33,880 nucleotides of DNA, taken from contig SHZB01000017.1 of assembly GCA_009692485.1 (NCBI GenBank), positions 1-33,880 of the forward strand, read 5' to 3'. A program made the position numbers and the translations under genes. A model generated the notes under the pieces. That model was given only the letters and a program-made list of their open reading frames with translations, was not told where the DNA came from and did not search any database. Positions 7,783-16,409 of this stretch are shown here, piece by piece; position 1 is the stretch's first letter, and every line of letters starts with the position of its first letter. The stretch comes from Myxococcales bacterium. Its GTDB lineage: Bacteria; Myxococcota_A; Polyangia; Polyangiales; Polyangiaceae.

Positions 7783-10527
7783 ATGTTTCGAATTCGCGTT
7801 TGGCCGGCGTTTGGACCCTCCACATCCGCCGTCGCTTCCGCCGTCGCTTCCGCCGTCGCTTCCGCCGTCGCATCCGTCTCCGCATCCGCTCTCGCTTCCG
7901 CTCTCGCTTCCGTCCTCGTCGCCACTCTCGCAGCGACGCTCGGGGCGTGCAGCGACGGTGGCGAAACCGCGACTGGCAGCGGGGCCTCGGGCGGCGGCGG
8001 CGGCCTCGGCGCGACCGGCGGCAGCGCAGGCTCGACCAGCGAGGGTGGGGGCGCTCCCAACACCACCTCGAACAGCTCTTCGAGCACGGGTGGTGCCGGC
8101 GGCGCGGGCGGCAGCGAATGCGCGACTCCGTGCGGACAAGATGCCCACTGCGAAGCCGGCGAGTGCGTGTGCGACCCCGGATTTGCGGGCAATGGCAAGC
8201 TCTGCCTCGACGTCAACGAGTGCGCCGAGAGCGAGGGACTCTGCCACCCATCCGCCGACTGCATCGACGAAGAGGGCAGTTACACATGCGCGTGTCCGCC
8301 CGGCAGCAACGGCGATCCAGCAGCCAACGGCGCTGGCTGCATCGCTCGCTACACGCGCCTCACGGGGGGCACGATCCACACCTGCGCGCGTCGCAACGAC
8401 GGGGCCGCCCTCTGCTTTGGCTACGGCGGAAACGGGCGACTCGGCAATGGCGCGTACACCAATCAGCATCGCCCCGTTCGTGCAGGCGCCGCCTCCAATT
8501 GGATTGCCCTCTCCGCCGGCGAGAATCACACCTGCGGCATCAAGGACACCAACACCTTGTGGTGCTGGGGCCACAACGGCTATGGCCAGCTCGGCCTCGG
8601 CAACATCGACACGTTCAACCTGCCACAATACGTGTCCCTCGACACGAAGTGGCAAAGCGTCAGCACTGGCAACAACCACACCTGCGCGGTCGCCGAAGAC
8701 GGTGCGCTCTGGTGTTGGGGACGCAACAATTCAGGCCAGCTCGGAAATGGCCTGAGCGGCGGCTACCAGACTGCCTATACCCATGTGAATGCCGCGCTCG
8801 GCCTCATGACTCCCGAGACGGACTGGAAGAGCGTCGTCGCGAGCCGCGATAGCACCTGCGCTCAGAAGCTCGACGGCCGGCTCTTCTGCTGGGGGCTCAA
8901 CAGCAACAATCAGACCTCCAAGACGGGTGGCGGCAACGTCCTCTTGCCATATCTGGTCGAGACCGCTCCGAACGCCGCTGACACGGATTGGAGCGACTAT
9001 TTCCCCGGCCACGCCAGCTGCGCCATCAAGGGGAGCGGCGCGCTTTATTGCTGGGGGCGCAACTCCGAGAACCAGCTCGGAGACGGCACGACGACGCAGT
9101 CGACAACACCGAAGGCGGTCATGCCGGGCACGGCCTTCACGCTCGTGAAGAGTGGCCTCAATCACGTCTGCGCCATCGCCCAAGCAGGTGAGGTCTACTG
9201 CTGGGGGCGCAATCATTCGGCGCAGGTGCAGGCTGGGGCGGAGGGGCGTGTCGGGACGCCTATCAAGCTCGCCGTAGAGGGCAAATTCATCGACCTCGCG
9301 CTCGGGCAATCCCACAGCTGCGCGCTGACGGCGGATGGTCGATTGCTCTGCTGGGGAGCCAATTTCTACGGCCAAACGGCTCAAGGCGCATTTGGCTATT
9401 ACCTGAATCCAACTCAGGTCGAAGTCGCGAACGACTGGGACGGGCTTTGGTCGTTTGGCGAGGACTCTTGCGCTCACAAGTCCAATGGTGAAGTCCACTG
9501 CTGGGGAAACAATGAGTTTGGCGCAATGGGCAATACCAAGACCGCCAGTGTCGATGCCCCTTTGCCGCTCGCGACGACCCCGGCGCTTGCGTCGCTCGTG
9601 CCGGGTCGCACCCACGCATGCGGTATCACGGCGGCGGGGGCGGTGCGTTGCGCCGGCTTGGGCACGAACGGCCAGCTCGGCACGGGCGACACCGTCAGCT
9701 CGTCCAGCTTCGTCCCGCTCGCGACCGGCAACAAACCTTGGGACGGCCTCACCTTCACCCGGACCTCCGTTTCCGAGCTGGCGAGCTGCGCCCTCGCTTC
9801 GAATGGCTCGCTCTGGTGTGCGGGAAACAACTGTTACGGCCAGATCGACGCAAACCAAACCACCAATACCGTCCTCCCGCTTACCCGCGTCGCGGCGGCG
9901 CTTCCGGACACGTGGACCGCGGTCGCGTCCGGACAGCATCACTCTTGCGGCACTCGCCAGGACAGCTCGCTCTACTGCTGGGGACGCAACGCCTCTGGAC
10001 AGGTCGGCAACGGGCTTGGCCCACCCGCCGAGGCGGGCTGCCTGAACAAGACCGCGCCCGTCAGTCTCGGCGTGGGCTGGAGCACGGCTGTCGCGGCCGG
10101 CGTCGAGCACAGCTGCGCCATCAAGCTCGACGGCTCGCTCTGGTGCTGGGGCGGCAACGGCAGTGGCCAACTCGGCGACAACACTCTCATCGGGAAGACG
10201 ACCCCCGTGCAAGTCGGCACCGACCTCGATTGGTCCAAGGTCTCGACGGGTAACCAGTTTACTTGCGCCATCAAGCAGGGGAGCGGGGCCCTCTACTGCT
10301 GGGGCTCCAACTTCGCTGGCCACCTCGGCCTCGGCGATCACGGAGCGCGCAAGCTCCCAACCCTGGTCGGGTCGAGCGCATGGCAGAACGTGTCCGTGGG
10401 CTACATGCACGGCTGTGGCATCAAAGCCGACGGGACGCTGTGGTGTTGGGGAGCAGGCGACCAAGGCCAAACGGGACTTGGCAGCTCCTGGCCCGTGGTG
10501 CCATCGCCGATCGCGGAGCAAGAGTGA
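7783..10527 (+). CDS. EGF + RCC1-repeat lipoprotein (first of a tandem pair)
   Basis: A 914-residue predicted outer-surface lipoprotein. The leader is built from repeated Ser-Ala-Val-Ala units (residues 15-46) and ends LGAC (Cys56). After a Gly/Ser/Thr-rich stalk come one or two EGF-like modules (about 113-188), including DVNECAESEGLCH. About 14 RCC1/ALS2-type repeats of 45-55 residues fill the rest. Each repeat carries a Cys in an HTCA-like strand and a second Cys in a CWGxN motif, so most blades could hold a disulfide. Fourteen blades fit two seven-bladed propellers. Start is ATG at 7783; an earlier in-frame ATG at 7699 would add 28 residues ahead of the signal. The next gene is a paralogue that begins at most 48 bp downstream. 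The ligand is unknown. Confidence 0.9.
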   Translation: MFRIRVWPAFGPSTSAVASAVASAVASAVASVSASALASALASVLVATLAATLGACSDGGETATGSGASGGGGGLGATGGSAGSTSEGGGAPNTTSNSSSSTGGAGGAGGSECATPCGQDAHCEAGECVCDPGFAGNGKLCLDVNECAESEGLCHPSADCIDEEGSYTCACPPGSNGDPAANGAGCIARYTRLTGGTIHTCARRNDGAALCFGYGGNGRLGNGAYTNQHRPVRAGAASNWIALSAGENHTCGIKDTNTLWCWGHNGYGQLGLGNIDTFNLPQYVSLDTKWQSVSTGNNHTCAVAEDGALWCWGRNNSGQLGNGLSGGYQTAYTHVNAALGLMTPETDWKSVVASRDSTCAQKLDGRLFCWGLNSNNQTSKTGGGNVLLPYLVETAPNAADTDWSDYFPGHASCAIKGSGALYCWGRNSENQLGDGTTTQSTTPKAVMPGTAFTLVKSGLNHVCAIAQAGEVYCWGRNHSAQVQAGAEGRVGTPIKLAVEGKFIDLALGQSHSCALTADGRLLCWGANFYGQTAQGAFGYYLNPTQVEVANDWDGLWSFGEDSCAHKSNGEVHCWGNNEFGAMGNTKTASVDAPLPLATTPALASLVPGRTHACGITAAGAVRCAGLGTNGQLGTGDTVSSSSFVPLATGNKPWDGLTFTRTSVSELASCALASNGSLWCAGNNCYGQIDANQTTNTVLPLTRVAAALPDTWTAVASGQHHSCGTRQDSSLYCWGRNASGQVGNGLGPPAEAGCLNKTAPVSLGVGWSTAVAAGVEHSCAIKLDGSLWCWGGNGSGQLGDNTLIGKTTPVQVGTDLDWSKVSTGNQFTCAIKQGSGALYCWGSNFAGHLGLGDHGARKLPTLVGSSAWQNVSVGYMHGCGIKADGTLWCWGAGDQGQTGLGSSWPVVPSPIAEQE
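7825..7920 (+). repeat. 12-bp in-frame tandem repeat inside a signal peptide
   Basis: Eight 12-bp units, the first three identical TCCGCCGTCGCT and the others with one to a few changes. They encode Ser-Ala-Val-Ala or Ser-Ala-Leu-Ala and form most of the hydrophobic leader of the RCC1 lipoprotein. The unit length keeps the frame, so slippage would lengthen or shorten the leader by four residues. Confidence 0.95.
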
Positions 10528-10574
10528 ACATGCCCAAGAATCGCGGCGGAATTCGCAAAGATGGAGCCTCGCTC

Positions 10575-13262
10575 ATGCCAATAGCCCGGCAACTGAAAGT
10601 GCCAATGGGTCTGCCGATGGCCCATCGCTTGGGGGCGCGCGGAGTCGTGCTCGTGTTGGGGTTGCTCGCCGCGCTCGCGGCCTGCGATGGAGGGGACGGC
10701 ACCGCGGGGACCCTCGCTACCTCGACGCTCTCGGGGGGCGGCGACGGGGGCCTCGGCGGCGCCAACGCGGGCGGCGCCAACGCGGGCGGCGCCAACTTTG
10801 GCGGCAATATCGGCGGCGCGGGCGGCGACGGTCTCGCGCTCGACGAATGCGCCGAGGGGCTCGCTATCTGCGCGGCGGACGCGGACTGCATCGACACGCC
10901 CGGGTACTACGAATGTGCGTGCAAGCCGGGCTACGCGGGCGATGGCAAGATCTGCGACGACGTGAACGAGTGCTCCAACTTGCTGCACGACTGCGCGCCG
11001 ACCGCGGTGTGCACGAACACCGCCGGGAGCTTCTCTTGTGGCTGCGCGCCCGGCTTCAGCGGCGACGGCAAGACCTGCATGCCAACCTACGAGAGCGTCG
11101 CTGCCGGCAGGTTCCACGCCTGCGCGATTCGCACGGACAAGTCGCTGTGGTGTTGGGGGCTCAACACCTCGTCACAAATCGGCATCGGCACGAGCGACTT
11201 GTGGCTTCAGCGCCCGGTCTCGCCAAGCGATGCGAAGAACTGGAAGTCGGTCGCGGCGATCGAGGTCTCGACCTGCGCGCTCAACACCGACGGGTTCATC
11301 TTCTGTTGGGGCAACAATTCTTATTACCAGCTCGGCAACGGCACCGTGACGAGCGCGTCGTCTCCTACGGCCGCGGCGGGCGGCACGGGCGACTGGCTGA
11401 CGCTCGATGGCGGTCGCCTCCACGTGTGCGGCATCAAGGCGAGCGGCGAGGCCTATTGTTGGGGTTATAACGGCAATAACCAGCTTGGCGACGGAGCGCC
11501 CGGTAATGGCAATAAGTCCTATGGCTTGCCAGTCGCCGGGGGCAAACAATGGCTCAAGCTCGCGGCCGGAAACGACCACACCTGCGGCATCGCGAGTGAC
11601 AACACGCTGTGGTGTTGGGGGCTCAATTCGACCTACCAGCTCGGCGACGGAACTACCGTGTTGCGCGCCGTCCCCACGCAAGAGAAAACCCTCGCGAGCG
11701 ATTGGCTCAGCGTCGATGTTGCGGCCACCAGCACCTGCGCCGTGAAGCTCAATGGCCAACGCTGGTGCTGGGGCACCAACTACAGTGGGGCGGGCGGCGA
11801 CGGATACGCGGCGGGCATCACCGCCCCCAAGTGGGTCGATCTCGAGGTCGATTGGGCAACGGTTTACGGACACGCAAGCACCGACGGAAACTTCTGCGGA
11901 AGGCGCACCGACGGTCGGCTCTTCTGCTGGGGCGACGGCACCATGGGCCAGACCGGGCAGCCCGGCGCCGAGGCGGTGACGCTGAATCCACTGCAAGTTG
12001 GTGTGGCGAGCGACTGGATCTCGGTCGCCAACAGCGGGCGCTTCGCGTGCGGCGTGCGCGCGACCGGAGAGCTCTTCTGCTGGGGCGCGACAAGCCGCGG
12101 AGGGACGGGCAGCGGTTTCGTGTCCGACCGGCTCGACCCTACCTTCGTGGGGACGGACACCGACTGGGACGCGGTCGATACCCACGTGGAGTTCAGCTGC
12201 GGCCTGCGCGCCTCGAAGCTCTATTGTTGGGGGCGGAACGTCAACGGCATGCTCGCAGACGGCACGGTCATTTCGCACGCGCTGCCCGCGGCCGCGGATC
12301 CCGCCGAGAGCTACGCGCGGCTGAGCCTCGGGCGCTACTTCGGGTGCGGCGTGACAGGCGGCGCGGCGAGCGGCTCGGTGCGCTGCTGGGGCTCGGACGC
12401 GCAAGGCCAGCTTGGCAATGGAACGGGTGCCGCCGTCGACGCGCTCGTCCCCGCCTCCGTTCCGGCGACACCGGGCAACGCCTCGCCGTGGACGGAGGTC
12501 GCCGCCGGTGAGTACGGCGTGTGCGGCATCAAGGCCGACAAGACGCTGTGGTGCTGGGGCTATGACGCACAGGGACAGGTCGGAAACGGCAGCGGCACGA
12601 GCGCCACTCAGCAGAGCCCGGTCGCGCTATTGGCCAATGAGCCCGCGGACTGGCTCGCGGTTTCGCAGGCCGCCAACACCGTCTGCGCGCTCCGTGGCGG
12701 CGGCACGCTCTGGTGCTGGGGCCACAACAACCTTGGTCAAGTCGGCAATGGCAGCACCGCCAACGTCACCGCGCCCGAGCTCATTGGCAATGCTACCCAG
12801 CCGCCGCTTTACACCCAGCTCTCTGTCGGTCGCGGTCATGCTTGCGCGGTCGCCGCCGGCGGCACGCTCTGGTGCTGGGGAGGCAACGGCAGCGGCGAGC
12901 TTGGACTTGGATATTCGGGCGGCACCGTCACCGCCCCCATGCAAGTCGGCACCGACACTGACTGGCAGTCCGCGCACGTCGGCTCCGGCAATCACTCGTG
13001 CGCGCGGAAGCTCGACGACCATGCCTACTGCTGGGGCTCGAACTTCATTGGACAGATCGGGCTCGGCACCTACGGAAACACCAACAAGCCGCAGAAGCTC
13101 GCTTCTCCAATCACCTGGAATTCACTCGCGCCCGGGCACGAGGGCAGCTGCGGACTCCGCCTCGACGGCCGCCTCCTCTGTTGGGGAACGAGCCTCAACG
13201 CCCAGCTCGGCAGTGGCATCCCATTCCTATCGACGCCCACCCCAGTCGAGCCGCCGCAGTAG
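10575..13262 (+). CDS. EGF + RCC1-repeat lipoprotein (second of a tandem pair)
   Basis: An 895-residue paralogue of the upstream gene with the same order: signal peptide ending LAAC (Cys37), Gly/Ala/Asn-rich stalk from 15-bp repeats, two EGF-like modules (about residues 90-172, including DVNECSNLLHDC and GSFSCGC), then about 14 RCC1 repeats with paired Cys (for example CGIKASGEAYCWGYN). ATG 10575 was chosen because GGAG lies 8 bases before it and it gives a shorter n-region. ATG 10530, three bases after the preceding stop codon, is in frame and adds 15 residues. The pair is probably an operon and a duplication. Its leader (MPIARQLKVPMGLPMAHRLG) looks like a decayed relative of the pentapeptide leaders at 16275 and 26221, but this match is weak. 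Confidence 0.9.
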   Translation: MPIARQLKVPMGLPMAHRLGARGVVLVLGLLAALAACDGGDGTAGTLATSTLSGGGDGGLGGANAGGANAGGANFGGNIGGAGGDGLALDECAEGLAICAADADCIDTPGYYECACKPGYAGDGKICDDVNECSNLLHDCAPTAVCTNTAGSFSCGCAPGFSGDGKTCMPTYESVAAGRFHACAIRTDKSLWCWGLNTSSQIGIGTSDLWLQRPVSPSDAKNWKSVAAIEVSTCALNTDGFIFCWGNNSYYQLGNGTVTSASSPTAAAGGTGDWLTLDGGRLHVCGIKASGEAYCWGYNGNNQLGDGAPGNGNKSYGLPVAGGKQWLKLAAGNDHTCGIASDNTLWCWGLNSTYQLGDGTTVLRAVPTQEKTLASDWLSVDVAATSTCAVKLNGQRWCWGTNYSGAGGDGYAAGITAPKWVDLEVDWATVYGHASTDGNFCGRRTDGRLFCWGDGTMGQTGQPGAEAVTLNPLQVGVASDWISVANSGRFACGVRATGELFCWGATSRGGTGSGFVSDRLDPTFVGTDTDWDAVDTHVEFSCGLRASKLYCWGRNVNGMLADGTVISHALPAAADPAESYARLSLGRYFGCGVTGGAASGSVRCWGSDAQGQLGNGTGAAVDALVPASVPATPGNASPWTEVAAGEYGVCGIKADKTLWCWGYDAQGQVGNGSGTSATQQSPVALLANEPADWLAVSQAANTVCALRGGGTLWCWGHNNLGQVGNGSTANVTAPELIGNATQPPLYTQLSVGRGHACAVAAGGTLWCWGGNGSGELGLGYSGGTVTAPMQVGTDTDWQSAHVGSGNHSCARKLDDHAYCWGSNFIGQIGLGTYGNTNKPQKLASPITWNSLAPGHEGSCGLRLDGRLLCWGTSLNAQLGSGIPFLSTPTPVEPPQ
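10755..10799 (+). repeat. 15-bp in-frame repeat coding for GGANA
   Basis: Two exact units GGCGGCGCCAACGCG (10755-10784) and a third ending TTT encode the stalk just after the lipobox Cys of the second RCC1 lipoprotein. Degenerate Gly-rich copies continue to about 10830. Confidence 0.9.
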
Positions 13263-13275
13263 ACCCGGGTCGGTG

Positions 13276-13327
13276 GACGCAGTCGATAGACGCAGTCGAT
13301 AGACGCAGTCGATAGACGCAGTCGATA
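13276..13327. repeat. 13-bp perfect tandem repeat x4
   Basis: GACGCAGTCGATA occurs four times in a row without a mismatch, between the second RCC1 gene and the Uma2 gene. It begins 14 bp after the RCC1 stop codon. Perfect identity suggests recent expansion or active homogenisation. It ends 44 bp before the next start codon. Confidence 0.97.
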
Positions 13328-13371
13328 GAACCGCCCGCGCTCGCTGAGATCGCGCGTGCTAACATCGTCGC

Positions 13372-13926
13372 GTGATCGAGCCGGCACTCATCCACCCGGA
13401 GAAGACGCGTCCGCTGCGGCGAGCGGAGTACGACCGCTTGGTCACGATGGGCGTATTCGAGGGTGAACGGATCGAGCTTCTCTACGGTACTTTGGTCGCG
13501 ATGAGTCCACGGGATCCGGGCCACACCGATCCGATCAGCAAGCTCAACATGTTGCTGGTGCCGCAGCTCGTGGGCCGGGCGGTGGTGCGCGTTCAGAGCC
13601 CGCTCGTCGCGCGTGACGAGCCCGAGCCCGACTTGGCGATCGTTGCGCTCGGAGAATATCGCGCGGCCCATCCGGATCGCGCGCATCTCGTGATCGAGGT
13701 GGCGGTTTCGTCGCTACGCAAAGACCGCCACGTGAAGGCGCCGCTCTACGCTCGGTCGGGCGTTCTCGAGTACTGGCTCGTCGATGTCGGCGCCGGTCGC
13801 ATCGAGGTTTACCGTGAGCCGTCACCGGACGGCTACCGCCAACTCTCCTCGCACGGAGCAGGCGAAGAGCTTCGCGTCGAAGCCTTTCCAGATGTGACCG
13901 TTCGCGTGGACGAAGTGCTCGGCTGA
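13372..13926 (+). CDS. Uma2 family (DUF820) restriction-endonuclease-like protein
   Basis: A 184-residue protein of the Uma2/DUF820 family, a PD-(D/E)XK nuclease fold that is often present in many copies but of unknown biological role. Visible features are the N-terminal YDRLVTMGVFEGERIELLYG, the conserved EPEPDLAIV (catalytic Asp), LVIEVAVSS (Glu) followed by K, and YARSGVLEYWLVD. Start is GTG at 13372. Neighbours give no functional hint. The 13-bp repeat array lies upstream and the TTGGCCAGTCC array directly downstream. Confidence 0.9.
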   Translation: MIEPALIHPEKTRPLRRAEYDRLVTMGVFEGERIELLYGTLVAMSPRDPGHTDPISKLNMLLVPQLVGRAVVRVQSPLVARDEPEPDLAIVALGEYRAAHPDRAHLVIEVAVSSLRKDRHVKAPLYARSGVLEYWLVDVGAGRIEVYREPSPDGYRQLSSHGAGEELRVEAFPDVTVRVDEVLG

Positions 13927-13931
13927 CGCTG

Positions 13932-14030
13932 TTGGCCAGTCCGGTACGGGCCAGTCCCGCTCTTGGCCAGTCCGCTATTGGCCAGTCCCGCTCTTGGCCA
14001 GTCCGCTATTGGCCAATCCCGTTGTTGGCG
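13932..14030. repeat. TTGGCCAGTCC direct repeat array between convergent genes
   Basis: Six units of 15-16 bp, alternating GGCCAGTCCCGCTCTT and GGCCAGTCCGCTATT, fill the gap between the Uma2 gene and the DUF1501 gene. The last unit carries CGCTATTGGCCAAT (14004-14017), which differs by one base from CGCTATTGGGCAAT at 32044-32057, linking this array to the one beside the rhodanese gene. No CRISPR-like spacers are present. Confidence 0.92.
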
Positions 14031-14039
14031 CGGCGCGGC

Positions 14040-15494
14040 TCAGCCATTCTTGAGCATGGCCTTGATGAGCTTCGGATCCTGATTCGAGATGTGATTGTGG
14101 CAGAGGCCGGCGGCCTCGAGCAGCGTCGCGTGGACGTCTGGCGGCCGCACCTGACTGCCCATTTCGTCGTCGGGAGCGCCGGTGTCGAGGTTGCAATAGC
14201 GCGCGTCGTAGGTCGTGTCCTTGTTCGCGCCGATGGCCTGATTGCCCTTGATGCCCTGCCCGGCGACGAGGCACGCCGAGGCCAGGTGGTGGTCGCGGCC
14301 GCCTTGGGCGTTGATCGCCGGGGTGCGCGCAAAGTCCGAAAAACACAGCAAAGTCGTGCGATCCCAGAAGCTCTTGCCGGGCTTGTCCTCGGTAGACTTC
14401 AAGAGCGTGATGAGCTCGGAGACGGCGTCGAAGCCGTCGCGGATCCGGCGCGGGTGATTGCCGACCCAGTCATCGTCGAAGTGCGCGTCCGTGACGTTGA
14501 CGAGCTGCATCATCACGACCTGGCTCACGCGATTCGTGAGTGCCTGGGCCGCGAGCGCCGCCTGACCGCGCGGCGTGTTCGAAAGCGTGGCGGCGGGGTT
14601 ACCCTTGTTGACCCCGAAGGCGTCATAGAGCTTGTCGAGCTGGCTGCCAACGGGCGGGTTGCCCTTGAAGTCGAAGCTCTTCCAGAGCCCGCCGCCGGTG
14701 AGTGCCTGCGCCGTCGACCACGCCGCACGCTGCGCCGCGATATTTCCGCGGCCGTCGTAGCCGGTGTGCATGCAGAACTCGCCGTGATGAAATTGCGCAG
14801 CGGCCTGGTTCACCGTGCCATCGAGCGCGAGGGACGCATTCAGCGGCCGCAGCACCTGCAACATCTCCGCGTACCCCGGCACCGCGAGGCCACTGGCGAG
14901 CGGCGAGAAATTCTCGTTGTACGTCTCCGCGCCGCCAGTGACGAGGCTCGGGATCTCGAAATCATCGAGGTGTCCGGAGACCGCCGCCCACGCCGTCTCG
15001 AGCGAGCTGCCCGATGCGGCGAGGCCACGCGGAAACTTGCCGGTGAGGAAATAGCGCCGCCCGACCTCGTGGGTCACCGTGCCCATGTCGACGCCGCGCA
15101 CCACGCACAGATCGTCCATGTGGTTCTGCACGAGCTTCTTGCTCATCGCCGGGCCGAAGGCGACGTTCGAGCCGGGCGGCTGATAGAGCCCGGTACCACC
15201 CGTCTCATCCATGAGCGCAATCGTGAGGGGGTCGGTGAGCCGCTCGTAGGCGGTATAGATCGCGCCGCCCGGCTCGCCGTACTCGTGATGATTGCGCGGA
15301 TCGAGGCACAAGAGCGTGTCCCAACCGCTCACGAATTCGCAGACGACCAAGAGCGGCGCTTCATTGGGCGGCGTGCACTCGCCCTCATCCGCCGCCGCAA
15401 AGGGCAGTCCGAGAAACCCGTCGAGCACGACCGCGCCGCCGGCGAGCCCAAGGCCCCCCAGGATCGCGCGCCGAGTCAGATCACGATGACGCAT
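14040..15494 (-). CDS. DUF1501 family protein with Tat-like signal
   Basis: A 484-residue exported protein. It begins with a twin-arginine-like leader (RRAILGGLGLAGGAV) and ends its family core with FSDFARTP (about residues 384-391) and GGRDHH (396-401), followed by a KGNQAIG segment and PPDVHATLLEAAGL; these are the DUF1501 signatures, part of the alkaline-phosphatase-like/sulfatase fold seen widely in Planctomycetes and Myxococcota. The reaction is unknown. It is the last gene of a three-gene minus-strand operon with a lipoprotein and a DUF1549-like cytochrome; DUF1549/1553 and DUF1501 genes commonly travel as pairs. Confidence 0.88.
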   Translation of the reverse strand: MRHRDLTRRAILGGLGLAGGAVVLDGFLGLPFAAADEGECTPPNEAPLLVVCEFVSGWDTLLCLDPRNHHEYGEPGGAIYTAYERLTDPLTIALMDETGGTGLYQPPGSNVAFGPAMSKKLVQNHMDDLCVVRGVDMGTVTHEVGRRYFLTGKFPRGLAASGSSLETAWAAVSGHLDDFEIPSLVTGGAETYNENFSPLASGLAVPGYAEMLQVLRPLNASLALDGTVNQAAAQFHHGEFCMHTGYDGRGNIAAQRAAWSTAQALTGGGLWKSFDFKGNPPVGSQLDKLYDAFGVNKGNPAATLSNTPRGQAALAAQALTNRVSQVVMMQLVNVTDAHFDDDWVGNHPRRIRDGFDAVSELITLLKSTEDKPGKSFWDRTTLLCFSDFARTPAINAQGGRDHHLASACLVAGQGIKGNQAIGANKDTTYDARYCNLDTGAPDDEMGSQVRPPDVHATLLEAAGLCHNHISNQDPKLIKAMLKNG

Positions 15495-15569
15495 GGTTTC
15501 GGTACTCCTTCGTGGCGTTCATTCTTGCCGGTCATTCTGGGCGGCGGTTCGGCGTCCGTCGTTGTGAAG

Positions 15570-16409
15570 TCAGTTGTTGTGAAAGAGCGGCGACTCGAAC
15601 AAGGTCACACACACGCCGCGCCAACCCTCGGCCGAAGCGCTCAGCACCGCACCGGGGACCGCCGTGTCTTTGCCCGCCTGGTAGACCGCCCGCAGGACAG
15701 TGATCATCGAATCGGTTGCCGGCACGCTCAACCCGATGAACCGCACGAGCAAATATTGGAGGTTCGCCGTCTCTTCTGCTTCGGAGGCCGAGCCATCGGC
15801 GGCGACCTTCGGAAACAGCGCGCGCGCGGTGACGTCGGAGCGCGCCATATCGTTCTTCGCCATTTGAAAGCAGATATCGCGCGCGGCATCGCCGACGATC
15901 TTCATGTAGAGCGCGGTGCTCAGCTCGTTCTCGTCGGTCGAGACCCGATAATCGGGGCGGCCAAGCGCCTTTCCGAATGCGCCAGCGGCGTCGCTGAAGC
16001 CATTGGCGGCGCCCACCTTCCACTCGATCGGAGTGTCGTTCACGTCGCTGCCGGCGACCTTGGTCATCGACGCTTGCAGCGTGTCAATGGGCATGCGGCG
16101 CACCCATCGCGGCAGGGCGGGACGCTCTCCGCCGCCTAGCCCATCACCAAAACCCACGGGCTCGGCAACGGCGGTGAGGCTCGGCGTCGGCTGCGGCCCC
16201 GGCCCGGTCGTGCTCGTGCCCTGGGTGAGATCCGGCCCCGCCTCGGAGCACGCGGAGAAAGCCAGGAAGAAGAGCATTGGCACGAGCTTGATGGCTGTTA
16301 GCCGTATTGCCGTTAGCCACATTGGCACCAGCCTTATTGCCATTAGCCTCAGTGCCATTAGCCTCTTGCGCGTGAGCCTCATTGCCCAGCCGACTCCGAG
16401 CGCGTTCAT
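15570..16409 (-). CDS. lipoprotein with repeat-built leader, unknown function
   Basis: The 279-residue protein is not recognised as a named family. The leader has six pentapeptide units (residues 16-45, [RKW]L-x-x-[LIM]) from the 15-bp repeat at 16275-16364, then a short core and AFSAC (Cys54). Several in-frame ATGs lie inside the repeats (Met10, 18, 23, 30), so the true start is uncertain; Met30 would give an ordinary 24-residue signal. The mature part has TVLRAVYQAG and ends in GVCVTLFESPLFHNN, reminiscent of the end regions of DUF1549/DUF1588-type proteins. Its ATG overlaps the upstream stop codon (ATGA, 16406-16409), so it is co-translated with the cytochrome gene and is probably its partner. 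Confidence 0.75.
   Translation of the reverse strand: MNALGVGWAMRLTRKRLMALRLMAIRLVPMWLTAIRLTAIKLVPMLFFLAFSACSEAGPDLTQGTSTTGPGPQPTPSLTAVAEPVGFGDGLGGGERPALPRWVRRMPIDTLQASMTKVAGSDVNDTPIEWKVGAANGFSDAAGAFGKALGRPDYRVSTDENELSTALYMKIVGDAARDICFQMAKNDMARSDVTARALFPKVAADGSASEAEETANLQYLLVRFIGLSVPATDSMITVLRAVYQAGKDTAVPGAVLSASAEGWRGVCVTLFESPLFHNN
16275..16364 (-). repeat. 15-bp in-frame repeat coding for a pentapeptide leader
   Basis: Six 15-bp units on the minus strand, of the form AGGCTAATGGCACTG, encode RLMAL, RLMAI, RLVPM, WLTAI, RLTAI and KLVPM. The unit matches the repeat at 26221-26370 (TTGGCACTCAGG) at 12 of 15 positions when aligned, and both are read in the same frame. Confidence 0.92.

Noticed and set aside
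8731-10521. long open frame on the strand opposite the first RCC1 gene
   Set aside because: High GC content makes long antisense frames common; the product shows no domain and the plus strand has clear RCC1 repeats.
13932-16139. long plus-strand open frame opposite the DUF1501 and lipoprotein genes
   Set aside because: Same reason: the minus strand has clear family motifs, Tat-like leader and heme-operon context; the plus frame has none.
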